From CAVZMO01 sp963776195 (lineage in GTDB: Bacteria > Nitrospirota > Thermodesulfovibrionia > Thermodesulfovibrionales > SM23-35): a stretch of DNA of 64,000 nucleotides. Below are positions 36,454 to 45,168 of the stretch, piece by piece (within the stretch, counting starts at the first letter, position 1; each line of letters opens with the position of its first letter). The translations under genes were made by a program, and so were the position numbers. The stretch spans positions 82,541 to 146,540 of the forward strand of contig CAVZMO010000008.1 in NCBI GenBank assembly GCA_963776195.1, given 5' to 3'. The notes beneath the pieces were generated by a model. That model ran no database searches, was not told the origin of the DNA, and was given only the letters and a program-made list of their open reading frames with translations.

Positions 36454-36855
36454 ATGAAAAAAAAGAACCCGGAAAATACGAGAAACTGGTATAGATACCA
36501 GTTTTTTGGAAACGCATCCGTTATATTTCCGAAGGAAGATAAAATTATTAACGCTACGATAGCCAATATCTCGCTGTCCGGTTTGGGTCTCTATTCTACG
36601 GTGTCTGTGGGAAAGGGGAAAAAAGTTAAGGTAAATATATCTTATGTCGATAGAAATGGCCGGGTGCGGGAAGATGTTGCAGCTGGTAAGGTCGACTGGC
36701 AGAAAAAATTCTTAAATATGTATCTCGTGGGCATCAGATTTGAGGAGGAGTTGAACACGTCCGGCCAGCCCCGTCTTTTGGATCATCTGACATATCTCAT
36801 CGATACCTATCATTGGCCACAGCCATTTAAAGACAAAAGAATAGCGATGCTGTGA
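36454..36855 (+). CDS. PilZ-domain protein
   Basis: The 133-residue protein is almost entirely a PilZ domain, which typically binds cyclic di-GMP. The core strand pattern and ATIANISLSGLGLYS (matching the D/N-x-S-x-x-G motif) are visible, with basic residues near the N-terminus (RNWYRYQFFG). The first arginine motif (RxxxR) is not perfect, so binding is uncertain. A perfect TATAAT lies 24-29 bases upstream (36424-36429) and a ribosome site AAGGAGTG precedes the ATG. Confidence 0.85.
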   Translation: MKKKNPENTRNWYRYQFFGNASVIFPKEDKIINATIANISLSGLGLYSTVSVGKGKKVKVNISYVDRNGRVREDVAAGKVDWQKKFLNMYLVGIRFEEELNTSGQPRLLDHLTYLIDTYHWPQPFKDKRIAML

Positions 36856-36868
36856 AGACCTGCTGCTT

Positions 36869-36985
36869 ATGGAATACGGAGATCTTTTTCACGAGATGAT
36901 TCCTGAGCATCTAAAAAGAAAACTCTCAAGGTTAATGGATAAGGTTTCGATAGGGACATACGAGATTTCGGTGACTATGCCGTAA
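36869..36985 (+). CDS. Possible 38-residue small protein
   Basis: A short open frame fills the gap between the PilZ gene and the ybeY stop. It reads MEYGDLFHEMIPEHLKRKL... and ends VTMP with balanced composition. There is no Shine-Dalgarno site before its ATG and I recognise no family. It could be a chance frame. Confidence 0.25.
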   Translation: MEYGDLFHEMIPEHLKRKLSRLMDKVSIGTYEISVTMP

Positions 36986-37486
36986 TCAAACTTTGATTGC
37001 GTTAAGCAGTTCCAGTTCTTTCGATTTCATTTTTGTTTCATGATACCTGCCCTTTTCATGATCATAGCCCATAAGATGAACAAGACCGTGAATCAAAAGT
37101 CTTTGCAATTCCTCATTCAAGGTTACCCCGTATTCTTCGGCCTGTCTTTTTGCCTTATGGAGATTGATGACGATATCGCCCAGGGGTAGGCCATAATCCG
37201 AAGTACGAAGTTCCAGAGTATCAAAACTCAGGTGTTTTGAAGATACTTCCGCACTCTTGCGTTTCTGCTCTTCTGCGCCAAGCAACGGGAATGAGAGGAC
37301 GTCTGTGGTTTTATCCATCCCGCGATACTGACGGTTCAGTACCCTCATCCTCCTGTCATTAACGAAGAGTATGCTGAGTTCAGCCCTGTGGAGGCCGAGC
37401 AGACGGAGCGCTTTCCGCAGAAGACCGGTTATCCTCCGGTGACTTACTTTTACCAGCTTTTGCCGGTTCTTTATATAGACCTTCAT
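36986..37486 (-). CDS. ybeY: Endoribonuclease YbeY (rRNA maturation factor)
   Basis: YbeY is a zinc-dependent RNase for 16S rRNA 3'-end maturation and ribosome quality control. The 166-residue protein has the diagnostic zinc motif LLIHGLVHLMGYDHEKG near the C-terminus and the substrate-pocket segment MDKTTDVLSFPLLG. Its start overlaps the upstream gene by 107 bases; the N-terminal sequence up to ELSILFVNDRRMR looks native, so the overlap seems real. The order phoH, HD hydrolase, ybeY is conserved in many bacteria. Confidence 0.95.
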   Translation of the reverse strand: MKVYIKNRQKLVKVSHRRITGLLRKALRLLGLHRAELSILFVNDRRMRVLNRQYRGMDKTTDVLSFPLLGAEEQKRKSAEVSSKHLSFDTLELRTSDYGLPLGDIVINLHKAKRQAEEYGVTLNEELQRLLIHGLVHLMGYDHEKGRYHETKMKSKELELLNAIKV

Positions 37487-38990
37487 TGCTGAAATCGAAA
37501 CCCGGATAATCCACCCTTTTATGGAATATGCCGGTAAGGATATACGTAAAGCGTTTCTTTATTTCATGGATATCTTTAAGAGTAAGTTCGCACTCGTCGA
37601 GCTGGCCTTCGAGGAATATATGGTTAATGATCCTGTCCACCAATGAAGCGATCCGCGCGGGTGTCGGATCGCTAAGGACCCTTGATGCCGCTTCCACCGC
37701 GTCAGCCATCATCACAAGCGCGGCTACCCGGGTTTGGGGTTTGGGACCGTGATATTTATAGTCCTCGGCCACGGGTAAACCGTCCTCTCCCTTCTCCCTT
37801 GCCTTCTGATAGAAATAGCTGACGAGCATCGTGCCATGGTGTTGTTCGAGAATATCGATAATCGCCTCGGGAAGCTTGTATTGTCTGGCAAGTTCGACGC
37901 CTTCCTTCACATGATTGACGATGATCATACTACTCATGTGGGGGGTCAATTTCTCATGCCTACTGACCGGAGCGGCCTGGTTCTCCACGAAATAATCGGG
38001 CATCTTTATCTTACCGATATCGTGGTAGTAAGCGCTCACCCTTGCAAGCAGGGGGTTCACTCCGGCGGCCTCTGCAGCGGACTCCGCAAGGTTTCCTACG
38101 ATGACGCTGTGATGATAGGTTCCCGGCGCCGTTATCATAAGGCTCTTCATGACAGGCTGATTGAGGTCGAGAAGCTCAAGAAGGCTTATGTCTGTGGTGA
38201 CCTTGAACGAATACTCTATCAAAGGGAGTAAAAGCGAAACGATTGCCGCAACGCTCATCCCTCCCAGTGAGGCAAAGAGTATAGACGGCGGACCTTTTTC
38301 CGTAAAAAGTTCACTCTTGAATAGGAGTATAATCATTACCGCTATGACATTTGCCGCAATTACATAACCTCCGCCTTTCAGAAGTCCTGACCTCTTCTTG
38401 CACCGTATAACGCTAAAGGCAGCGGTAATGCTTCCGACAAAGGCATATATGGTGAAAGACGCGTCATGGAGCCACAGCCCGGTGAGCAGACTCACCGTGA
38501 ACGAAAACGTAATAGCAGTATGGAAGTCAAAGAGGAGTGAAACAAGCATAGCCCCTGCCGGGATGGGAATACCGAACAAAGCGCTATCCAGGGCTCTATA
38601 TTCCAATCCCTTCGAAAGGCCTGACATTAAGTAGGCAAAGAGCCGTCCTATGAGAAGCGTGCCTATCACCAGAAGACCGAGAAGCAGAAGCATATTGTAT
38701 TTCTTTATGTACGCGGGTTTGTACCGCATGATGTCCCTGTAAAGGATAAACATGAGGAGAGAGGCGATAAGGAAGCCCCCGAGTAACTCTTCCACTCCGA
38801 ATTTGACCTGTATCGAGAGGGCACCGATAAATCCGCAAAAAATGATAAAAAAAATCCTGGTAAGGTTGTCCCGTTTGCTATAGGGCGACGGAATCCCGTT
38901 CGCCTTTACAGGTTTTCCGTTGACAAGTGCCTTGAGAAAGGCGGTAACCTTGGGCTTAGTCTTCTGTTGACCGTTTTTCATATCTTTCAT
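37380..38990 (-). CDS. 7TM-HD family phosphohydrolase (PgpH-like, cyclic-di-AMP phosphodiesterase)
   Basis: The 536-residue protein has about seven hydrophobic segments in residues 45-265, followed by an HD domain with GTYHHSVIVGNLAESAAEAA, VSAYYHDIGKIKMPDYF and LEQHHGTMLVSYFY. PgpH proteins degrade cyclic-di-AMP; this one lacks the long extracellular domain found in Listeria PgpH. The C-terminal 35 residues (rich in Lys, Pro, Ser) are encoded in the region overlapping ybeY and look like a free tail. It is preceded by phoH, overlapping its end by 35 bases. Confidence 0.88.
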   Translation of the reverse strand: MKDMKNGQQKTKPKVTAFLKALVNGKPVKANGIPSPYSKRDNLTRIFFIIFCGFIGALSIQVKFGVEELLGGFLIASLLMFILYRDIMRYKPAYIKKYNMLLLLGLLVIGTLLIGRLFAYLMSGLSKGLEYRALDSALFGIPIPAGAMLVSLLFDFHTAITFSFTVSLLTGLWLHDASFTIYAFVGSITAAFSVIRCKKRSGLLKGGGYVIAANVIAVMIILLFKSELFTEKGPPSILFASLGGMSVAAIVSLLLPLIEYSFKVTTDISLLELLDLNQPVMKSLMITAPGTYHHSVIVGNLAESAAEAAGVNPLLARVSAYYHDIGKIKMPDYFVENQAAPVSRHEKLTPHMSSMIIVNHVKEGVELARQYKLPEAIIDILEQHHGTMLVSYFYQKAREKGEDGLPVAEDYKYHGPKPQTRVAALVMMADAVEAASRVLSDPTPARIASLVDRIINHIFLEGQLDECELTLKDIHEIKKRFTYILTGIFHKRVDYPGFDFSNEGLYKEPAKAGKSKSPEDNRSSAESAPSARPPQG

Positions 38991-39771
38991 ATGCCTTGAC
39001 GATCGCTTGTACGAGCCTGTGCCTCACGACATCTTTTTCGGAAAAATAGATAAATTTGATACCTTCGATACCGCTCAGTATCCTCTCAGCCTCGATAAGA
39101 CCTGAAGTCTTTCCAGGGGGGAGGTCTATCTGTGTTATATCGCCGGTTATGACCGTCTTTGAATTAAACCCCAGCCTCGTTAGGTACATCTTCATCTGTT
39201 CGGAGGTCGTGTTTTGGGCCTCATCAAGAATTATGAAAGAATCGTTGAGAGTCCTGCCCCTCATGAATGCAAGGGGTGCGATTTCGATAATTCCACGGTC
39301 TATCAGTTTTCCCACCTTTTCGGGCTCCATCATATCAAAAAGAGCGTCATAGAGCGGCCTCAGATAGGGGTTCACTTTCTCATAGATATCACCCGGGAGG
39401 AACCCGAGTTTTTCACCCGCTTCCACGGCCGGCCTCGCAAGGACAATCCTGCTTATCTGTTTTTTAAGGAATGCATTCATCGCCATTGCCATCGCGAGAT
39501 ACGTCTTTCCTGTGCCGGCGGGCCCGATGCCGATGACGATGTCATGATTTTTGATGGCTTCTATATACAGTTTTTGGGTCTCCGTCTTCGGTATTATGAA
39601 ACGCTTTTTTGAAGACACCGGTATGTTATTCAGAAAGAGGTCTTTTACCGAAGTATATTCTCCGTCCGATGCGGTAGACCTCAGAGCATAAAGTATATCC
39701 TCGGGTTTGAGATTATAGCCCTCGGAACTTATGGACCGGATATCATGGATCACTTTTTCCGCCTTTTCCAC
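38956..39771 (-). CDS. phoH: PhoH-family ATPase
   Basis: The protein has the PhoH P-loop domain: IGPAGTGKTYLAMAMA, RPAVEAGEKLGFLPGD, Walker B SFIILDEAQNTT and the sensor GDITQIDLPPG. The GTG at 39771 gives 271 residues, shorter than the family's ~320. The open frame continues upstream with convincing PhoH N-terminal sequence (REIEFDSEKDADLL, LDKTLKVIEEILGV) to about 39924, where GGAGGG precedes ACG/TTA codons and no ATG, GTG or TTG. So the real start may be non-canonical, overlapping the upstream stop, or the start codon is mutated. PhoH is paired with YbeY in many genomes as an RNA-linked ATPase/helicase. Confidence 0.9.
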   Translation of the reverse strand: MEKAEKVIHDIRSISSEGYNLKPEDILYALRSTASDGEYTSVKDLFLNNIPVSSKKRFIIPKTETQKLYIEAIKNHDIVIGIGPAGTGKTYLAMAMAMNAFLKKQISRIVLARPAVEAGEKLGFLPGDIYEKVNPYLRPLYDALFDMMEPEKVGKLIDRGIIEIAPLAFMRGRTLNDSFIILDEAQNTTSEQMKMYLTRLGFNSKTVITGDITQIDLPPGKTSGLIEAERILSGIEGIKFIYFSEKDVVRHRLVQAIVKAYERYEKRSTED

Positions 39772-39917
39772 CGAATTGTCATCGCCCTGCAGAAATATCT
39801 TGTTCCCCCTCTGTGAAGTTATGACCCCGAGGATTTCCTCTATTACCTTAAGCGTCTTATCGAGCTTTCCGTAAAGAAGGTCAGCGTCCTTTTCGCTGTC
39901 GAATTCTATTTCTCGTG

Positions 39918-40619
39918 TTAACGTATTCCCTCCAGATCTGTCTTTAATGTTACGAATGCCCGCATACCCTCTGCTTTCTTTATTTTGACAGAAAGCAGTT
40001 CTGCTTCTTTCCTGTTGCCGAACTCCCCAACCATGACTTTATAAAGTTTTTCATGTTTTTTCGGTTTTGCCGCTATAATGAAAACTTTGTATCCTTTCTC
40101 GCTGAATTTCGCCTTGAGAGAATCCGCTTCCGAGGTGTTCTGGAACGCGCCTATTTGAACGGTATACTTTGCTTTCTTTGAGGATTCTTGAGTCTCCCGG
40201 GACTTTTTGGCTTCCTTGGTTGTTACGGCTTTTTCGTTTTCTTTGCTCTGTTGGGGCTCCCTATTTTGCTTAACCTGAGGTTGCTGCACTTTTTGGATTT
40301 CCGGACTCTCCTGTGTCTCGTCCATTTTCTGTTGTTCCGGTTTCTCAGGAGGTCTCTGCACTTCAGAAACGTGGGCTGCCGGTATCTGCTGAAGCTGCTG
40401 TGGAACGGTCTCTTTTTCCTCGGTTTCAATATTCTTTTGGACCGTGTCAGCCAAAGGCGTGATAACGGAAGCCTGACCGGCTGAGGAGGGCGCCATACTT
40501 TTACCGACAAAAAAGCCGAGCATAAAACTGAGCGAAGACGTTACGATTATGGATAGGATGATGACACCTTTTCCGATATAAAATACCGGTGATTTTTCTT
40601 TTAAATCAGACTTTTTCAT
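39918..40619 (-). CDS. SPOR-domain membrane protein
   Basis: The 233-residue protein has a short cytoplasmic N-terminus, one membrane helix (about residues 16-38, ILSIIVTSSLSFMLGFFVG), a long Gln/Glu/Lys-rich linker, and a C-terminal SPOR domain (YTVQIGAFQNTSEADSLKAK to the end). SPOR domains bind denuded peptidoglycan at division sites. Its stop lies at the possible start of phoH, and its start overlaps the queA stop by 4 bases. Confidence 0.88.
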   Translation of the reverse strand: MKKSDLKEKSPVFYIGKGVIILSIIVTSSLSFMLGFFVGKSMAPSSAGQASVITPLADTVQKNIETEEKETVPQQLQQIPAAHVSEVQRPPEKPEQQKMDETQESPEIQKVQQPQVKQNREPQQSKENEKAVTTKEAKKSRETQESSKKAKYTVQIGAFQNTSEADSLKAKFSEKGYKVFIIAAKPKKHEKLYKVMVGEFGNRKEAELLSVKIKKAEGMRAFVTLKTDLEGIR

Positions 40620-41698
40620 AAAATAAGCATAGCATCACCATAGGAGAGAAATCTATAGCTTTTGGCGATAGCTTCCTGATAAGCGGCAAACAATTTTTCC
40701 CGCCCGGCAAATGCCGATACCAGCATCAATGGCGTAGATCTGGGTAGGTGAAAATTAGTCACGAGAGCGTCGACGATCTTAAAAGGATACCCCGGATATA
40801 TGAAGATATTTGTCGTTCCCCGTATCAATCCGGAACTTTGTAATCCCCCCTTGTACTCCTTTTTTGCCACAGCGAATCCGCCCGAGTGCGGAAGAAAAAA
40901 AGGGATGCGATTTGAACCGTTGTCATATTGACCGCTTATATAACCCTCCAGCGCGCGTGTCGTAGTAGTTCCTACGGTGATGACCCTCTTGCCCGCTGCC
41001 TTCACTAATTCCATCTCAGAGACCAGCTTTTTGTCCATCTCAAAATGCTCAGCGTCCATAGAATGTTCGTCCACGTTATCTGTTCTTATAGGCTTGAATG
41101 TGCCGACACCGACATGCAGCGTGAGTTCCCTTATTTTCACTCCCGCGGCTTCAATCTTTTTCAATAAGGCATCGGTGAAGTGCAGTCCCGCTGTAGGAGC
41201 CGCTATAGAGCCTTCTTTCTTTGCAAATATCGTTTGATAGCTTTCTTTATCAGATTGGTCGGGAAGACGTTTTATATAGGGCGGGATGGGCATACTGCCG
41301 CATCTCCGGAGAATATCCATGAAATCTCCCGAATACCGAAATTGCGCGGATGAACCCTTATAGAGATCTACCCGCAACTCCTCCGAGACCTTCAGACGAC
41401 CGGTAAAGCTCCCCTTCGAAAGCACCTCCCATTCTTCATCGTTTATTCTTCTCACGAGCAGGATCTCCAGCTTGGCCCCGCTTTCTTTAAAACAGGTCAG
41501 CCTTGCAGGAAAAACCTTTGTGTTATTAATAATGAGCATATCCCCTTTTTCGAGGTGAGAAGGGAGGTCGGAAAAGTTTTTATGTTCCAGCGCGCCGCTT
41601 TTGTGAACAACGAGAAGTCTGGAGCCTGCTCGCTCGTTGAGCGGTCTCTCCGCGATGAGATTTTCGGGCAGGATAAAATCGAAATCAGTGATTTTCAT
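40616..41698 (-). CDS. queA: S-adenosylmethionine:tRNA ribosyltransferase-isomerase
   Basis: QueA transfers a ribosyl group from AdoMet to preQ1-modified tRNA to make epoxyqueuosine. The 360-residue protein shows the opening DFDFILPENLIAERPLNERA, the segment MLIINNTKVFPARL, GSIAAPTAGLHFTDALLKKI, the motif THVGVGTF-like LHVGVGTFKPIRTD and the C-terminal LVTNFHLPRSTPLMLVSAFA. queH, which finishes the pathway, lies 1.2 kb upstream in the same operon. Confidence 0.97.
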   Translation of the reverse strand: MKITDFDFILPENLIAERPLNERAGSRLLVVHKSGALEHKNFSDLPSHLEKGDMLIINNTKVFPARLTCFKESGAKLEILLVRRINDEEWEVLSKGSFTGRLKVSEELRVDLYKGSSAQFRYSGDFMDILRRCGSMPIPPYIKRLPDQSDKESYQTIFAKKEGSIAAPTAGLHFTDALLKKIEAAGVKIRELTLHVGVGTFKPIRTDNVDEHSMDAEHFEMDKKLVSEMELVKAAGKRVITVGTTTTRALEGYISGQYDNGSNRIPFFLPHSGGFAVAKKEYKGGLQSSGLIRGTTNIFIYPGYPFKIVDALVTNFHLPRSTPLMLVSAFAGREKLFAAYQEAIAKSYRFLSYGDAMLIL

Positions 41699-42674
41699 AT
41701 GATTGTATTACCGCACCTGGGTAGAAAAAGGACAAGATTTCCCTGTAATTCTTACCATCCCGTGCCATCTTCAGTGCGCCCCACTGACAGAGGCCGACAC
41801 CGTGGCCGTATCCTTTACCCTCAAACAGTATTAAGTCCCCATGACGGGAGAGAGTGAAATTCGTACTCGGTAAACGGCTCCACCCGAGGGCTTTTCTCAA
41901 ATCTGTTGCGTTGATCGTAGTTATTCCGGAACGGTTTTTGATATTGAGTTGTTTAACCCTTTTTGTCGAAGTAAAGGATTTTACCCGGATTTCTTTGATG
42001 TTTTGCATATCGAGTGCCCTTTCAATTTCCTCGAGTTGGATCTTTCTTTCCCAGGAAGAATAGGGAGAGAGATCACAACTCGATTCTGTCGACTTCAAAT
42101 AGGGATAACTCTTGCCGAAGACTTCTTCCGGGTTTTCCGTCCTCCCACCGCATGTCGAATGGTAAAGCGCCTCTATCGGCCTTCCGTCAAAGGTGAGAAT
42201 TTGGCCACTCGTCTCCGAAACCGCATAGGCTATTCTCGCATCCGGGTTCTTTCCCTTATAAGCCTGATGGAGCACGGAAGACGCGATATGGTAGAAGCTG
42301 TCGCCGTTTATCCTTTTTTGATAGAGGGCGTATGTTCTCGATATAACGGCCTGGGCCTTCAGCGCTTCCATGTCCCAGTCCGAGCCGACCTCAGCGGCGA
42401 CCACATCCTTAATATACTCTTCCAGCGGGAGTTCGTTAATGATATAGAGACCGCCGTCACCTTTCCAAATACCGATAGAGCCTGCGTAACCCGTGCCCAT
42501 GAGAAGCAGGTCTCCCCTGATGCTGCCGACTCTCTCCGCTTTTTCGTTTTTTGACGGAATCCGGCGGTAGACTTCATTCACGATGAGTACCTTTATATTT
42601 TCAACGGCAAAAGCGTTCCACGCGATACCCAGGATAAATAACATGACAAGGAGGAGCCTGACTCTATTCGACAT
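41685..42674 (-). CDS. SpoIID/LytB-domain secreted protein
   Basis: The 329-residue protein has an N-terminal signal peptide (LLLVMLFILGIAWNAFA) and a SpoIID domain: LPLEEYIKDVVAAEVGSDWD, MEALKAQAVISRTYALYQK, SSVLHQAYKGKNPDARIAYA, HSTCGGRTENPEEVFG and the C-terminal GYGHGVGLCQWGALKMARDG. SpoIID is a lytic transglycosylase acting on denuded glycan; homologues in non-sporulating diderms are thought to work in cell-wall remodelling. It overlaps queA by 14 bases. Confidence 0.93.
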   Translation of the reverse strand: MSNRVRLLLVMLFILGIAWNAFAVENIKVLIVNEVYRRIPSKNEKAERVGSIRGDLLLMGTGYAGSIGIWKGDGGLYIINELPLEEYIKDVVAAEVGSDWDMEALKAQAVISRTYALYQKRINGDSFYHIASSVLHQAYKGKNPDARIAYAVSETSGQILTFDGRPIEALYHSTCGGRTENPEEVFGKSYPYLKSTESSCDLSPYSSWERKIQLEEIERALDMQNIKEIRVKSFTSTKRVKQLNIKNRSGITTINATDLRKALGWSRLPSTNFTLSRHGDLILFEGKGYGHGVGLCQWGALKMARDGKNYREILSFFYPGAVIQSYENH

Positions 42675-42679
42675 GCTTT

Positions 42680-42886
42680 TTATTTTTTCCCGAGAATCCA
42701 GAAAAGGAGGGTCAATATAAGGCTCAATAGTATGCTTGTAGCCAGAGGAAAATAGAAAGTGAAATTCTTCTTCTGGACGATAATGTCTCCCGGAAGTCTG
42801 CCAAGCCAGGGTATCTTGCCTGAAAGAAGCAATAAACCGCCTATCGCTATGATGATGACCCCGAAGATAACGAGAAATGTTCCCAT
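42680..42886 (-). CDS. DUF2905 small membrane protein
   Basis: This 68-residue protein has two membrane helices: FLVIFGVIIIAIGGLLLLSG and LATSILLSLILTLLFWILG, joined by the family's conserved WLGRLPGDIIVQKKNFTFYFP loop. The frame can be extended upstream to 43108, but that part only shadows queH; the family begins at the ATG at 42886. Function is unknown. It sits between the SpoIID gene and queH. Confidence 0.8.
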   Translation of the reverse strand: MGTFLVIFGVIIIAIGGLLLLSGKIPWLGRLPGDIIVQKKNFTFYFPLATSILLSLILTLLFWILGKK

Positions 42887-42911
42887 ATATTGTATGCCGT
42901 CTGTCACGGTT

Positions 42912-43475
42912 TTATCTTCGCTCTTCACCTTTGTCTGCGCCTTTAACTTTCTTCGTATATCTGTCCATCTCGGAATATACACATCCGCAGTATTTCTGCC
43001 TGTACAGCCCCAATTTTTTCGACAAGCCGACGCTTTCCTTCCATCCCGGCCTGAAGTCTTCTGAATAAAACGGTATAGAATATCTCTTTCCCATTTCCCT
43101 GCCGACATTATTTATGATATCAAATTTTTGATAGGGACTCACAAGCAATGAGGTCGTAAAGCCGTCCAGCCCCATCTTCTTCGCAGTTCTTGCGGTTTCT
43201 TCTAGTCTCATCGAGTAGCAAATGCTGCATCGGTTATCTTCATTATTTACTACCGCCCTGATGAATTCCTTCAGGCCGTAATGATCAGAGTATTCAAGTT
43301 CAAGACCCCACGTCTTCTCAAGCTCCTGCAACGACTCAAGGCGCATGCGATATTCAGTGTACGGATGAATGTTCGGGTTAAACCAGAGTCCCTTTATATC
43401 GATACCCTTTGAGCAAAGGGTCTGTAGGGGATATAAACAGCAATTGGCACAACAGATATGCATGAGAAGCTTCAT
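42912..43475 (-). CDS. queH: Epoxyqueuosine reductase QueH
   Basis: QueH reduces epoxyqueuosine to queuosine in tRNA using an iron-sulfur cluster, replacing the cobalamin enzyme QueG. The 187-residue protein has the adjacent cysteines at its start (HICCANCCLYPLQTL), the central NNEDNRCSICYSMRLEETA, SPYQKFDIINNVGRE and the C-terminal LYRQKYCGCVYS. The start at 43475 fits exactly. With queA in the same operon, the window encodes two of the last steps of queuosine synthesis. Confidence 0.93.
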   Translation of the reverse strand: MKLLMHICCANCCLYPLQTLCSKGIDIKGLWFNPNIHPYTEYRMRLESLQELEKTWGLELEYSDHYGLKEFIRAVVNNEDNRCSICYSMRLEETARTAKKMGLDGFTTSLLVSPYQKFDIINNVGREMGKRYSIPFYSEDFRPGWKESVGLSKKLGLYRQKYCGCVYSEMDRYTKKVKGADKGEERR

Positions 43476-43535
43476 CTATGTGTTGCCCTGACAGATACCC
43501 CGTTTCATCAAGCTAAGATCTCCAACCGTCTATTT

Positions 43536-44003
43536 TTACCGAGGTTTCTGGGATCCCACTTCCTTTGAAGGCGCTTTTTCAGGAATCGCCTGAGGTTTTG
43601 TCTCCGGTTGTTTTCCTTTAGATTCGGAAATGGGAGCTTGCTTTTCCGAAAAAACTCTTTTAGCCGATGTTTTCTTGGTTTTCTTTATTTTCTTCTCCGG
43701 ATATTTTTGAGGGGTGCCGGCCGGTCCAGGGGAGAAAGAGGGATCGATCAGGTATGCCTGTTTAAAGTTTTCCTCTGCTTCATGATACTTCTCAAGCTTG
43801 TACAACCCATAACCTATGCGGTAATATGCAGCCGCATCAGGTTTCTTTTTTACGTAGTCCTGAAAAAGCCTGACAGCCTCTTTATAATTCCCGCTGTCAT
43901 AATATTGAAGAGCCTTATTGTATTCGGGCCCCTTTTCTGCAAAAACACTCGATACGCAAAATAAGGCAAGAAACATTGCGGCGACAACAGTGATTGCTTT
44001 CAT
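43536..44003 (-). CDS. Secreted TPR protein
   Basis: The 155-residue product begins with a clear signal peptide (MKAITVVAAMFLALFCVSSV, cleavage after FAE), then about two TPR motifs (YNKALQYYDSGNYKEAVRLF; YYRIGYGLYKLEKYHEAEEN) and a Lys/Pro-rich tail. I chose ATG 44003 because GGAG lies 7 bases upstream; an open frame upstream to 44171 has no family support. It probably lies in the periplasm. Its partner is unknown. Confidence 0.7.
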   Translation of the reverse strand: MKAITVVAAMFLALFCVSSVFAEKGPEYNKALQYYDSGNYKEAVRLFQDYVKKKPDAAAYYRIGYGLYKLEKYHEAEENFKQAYLIDPSFSPGPAGTPQKYPEKKIKKTKKTSAKRVFSEKQAPISESKGKQPETKPQAIPEKAPSKEVGSQKPR

Positions 44004-44109
44004 GGTCATCTCCATATTTTTAGATTCTTCAGACATTTTTGGGATAGCCGGTCGGATCGACCGTGTACCGGATAATCCCGTATAAAACATTGTCCATTTC
44101 ACATCCGAT

Positions 44110-45168
44110 TCATGAATGCTTTCTATTTTTGGGTCCTTCAAATAGGCCACGTTCACTTTTATAGGAAACATTGAGATGAGTGTACGCTCTTTCTGTAGCC
44201 TTTCTACCCTGGGACGTCCTGATGATAAACCCTGTCTTTAATAAATAGGGTTCCACAACGTCCAACAGAACGTCCGTCTCTATTTGAAGAGTCGAGGCGA
44301 GTGCCTCGATACCGACGGGACCGCCCTTATAGTTCAATATTATCGTCTGCAGCAACTTCCTGTCCATTTCTCCCAGACCGGTCTCGTCGACGCCCTCTAA
44401 TGCCAAAGCCTCCATCGCAACATCTATAGTTATCTTCCCTTGCGCTCGGACCTGCGCATAATCGCGCACGCGTTTCAAAAGCCGGTTTGCGACCCTCGGT
44501 GTGCCTCTTGCCCTTCGGGCGATTTCGTATGCCCCTGTCTGGTCGATGGAGATATTCAATATCTCCGCAGAACGTTTAACGATGAGGACAAGGTCTTTCT
44601 CACTGTAGAAGTCGAGGTCTCTCGTGATCCCGAACCGTTCCCTTAAGGGTGAAGATAAGAGACCCGATCTGGTGGTTGCGCCGATTAACGTAAAGGGTTC
44701 GAGTCTGTAACGGTGCGTCCGTGCATGAACGCCCTTATCGAATATGAAGTCTACCGCAAAATCTTCCATTGCGGGATAAAGGAATTCCTCAACAATCTTC
44801 GGGATCCTGTGGATCTCATCGATGAAGAGGATGTCCCCTTGTTCCAGATGGGTCAAGATCCCCATCAGGTCGCCGCCTTTTTCCAGAGCCGGCCCCGAGG
44901 ACGTAATGATCTTTGTGCCCATTTCATTGGCTATAATATGTGCCAGTGTCGTTTTTCCCAGACCGGGTGGACCGTTAAACAAGATATGGTCCAATGCTTC
45001 CTTTCTCTGTAACGCCGCTTCAATGGCAATCCTTAGTGTCTCGACAATTTTTTCCTGTCCGATATATTCCGGGAGACTCTTAGGTCTCAGGGAAAAAATG
45101 TTTTCCTCGTCTGACGCGCTATTTTCCCTTAAGATCTCCGGGATATTACCGGCTTCTTCATGTATCAC
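44110..45168 (-). CDS. ruvB: Holliday junction branch-migration ATPase RuvB
   Basis: RuvB is the hexameric motor that drives branch migration with RuvA. The 352-residue protein has Walker A FNGPPGLGKTTLAHIIA, Walker B ILFIDEIHRI, sensor 1 IGATTRSGLLSSPLRERFG, the arginine finger in that region, and the C-terminal winged helix ending LLKTGFIIRTSQGRKATERA. The start overlaps the ruvA stop by 4 bases. The extra 15 C-terminal residues after AYTHL are not conserved. Confidence 0.98.
   Translation of the reverse strand: MIHEEAGNIPEILRENSASDEENIFSLRPKSLPEYIGQEKIVETLRIAIEAALQRKEALDHILFNGPPGLGKTTLAHIIANEMGTKIITSSGPALEKGGDLMGILTHLEQGDILFIDEIHRIPKIVEEFLYPAMEDFAVDFIFDKGVHARTHRYRLEPFTLIGATTRSGLLSSPLRERFGITRDLDFYSEKDLVLIVKRSAEILNISIDQTGAYEIARRARGTPRVANRLLKRVRDYAQVRAQGKITIDVAMEALALEGVDETGLGEMDRKLLQTIILNYKGGPVGIEALASTLQIETDVLLDVVEPYLLKTGFIIRTSQGRKATERAYTHLNVSYKSERGLFEGPKNRKHS

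Noticed and set aside
42680..43108. 142-residue version of the DUF2905 protein
   Set aside because: The first 74 residues only shadow queH on the same strand; the family begins at the ATG at 42886.
43536..44171. N-terminally longer form of the secreted TPR protein
   Set aside because: The signal peptide and ribosome site fit the ATG at 44003; the extra upstream residues hide the signal peptide and match nothing.
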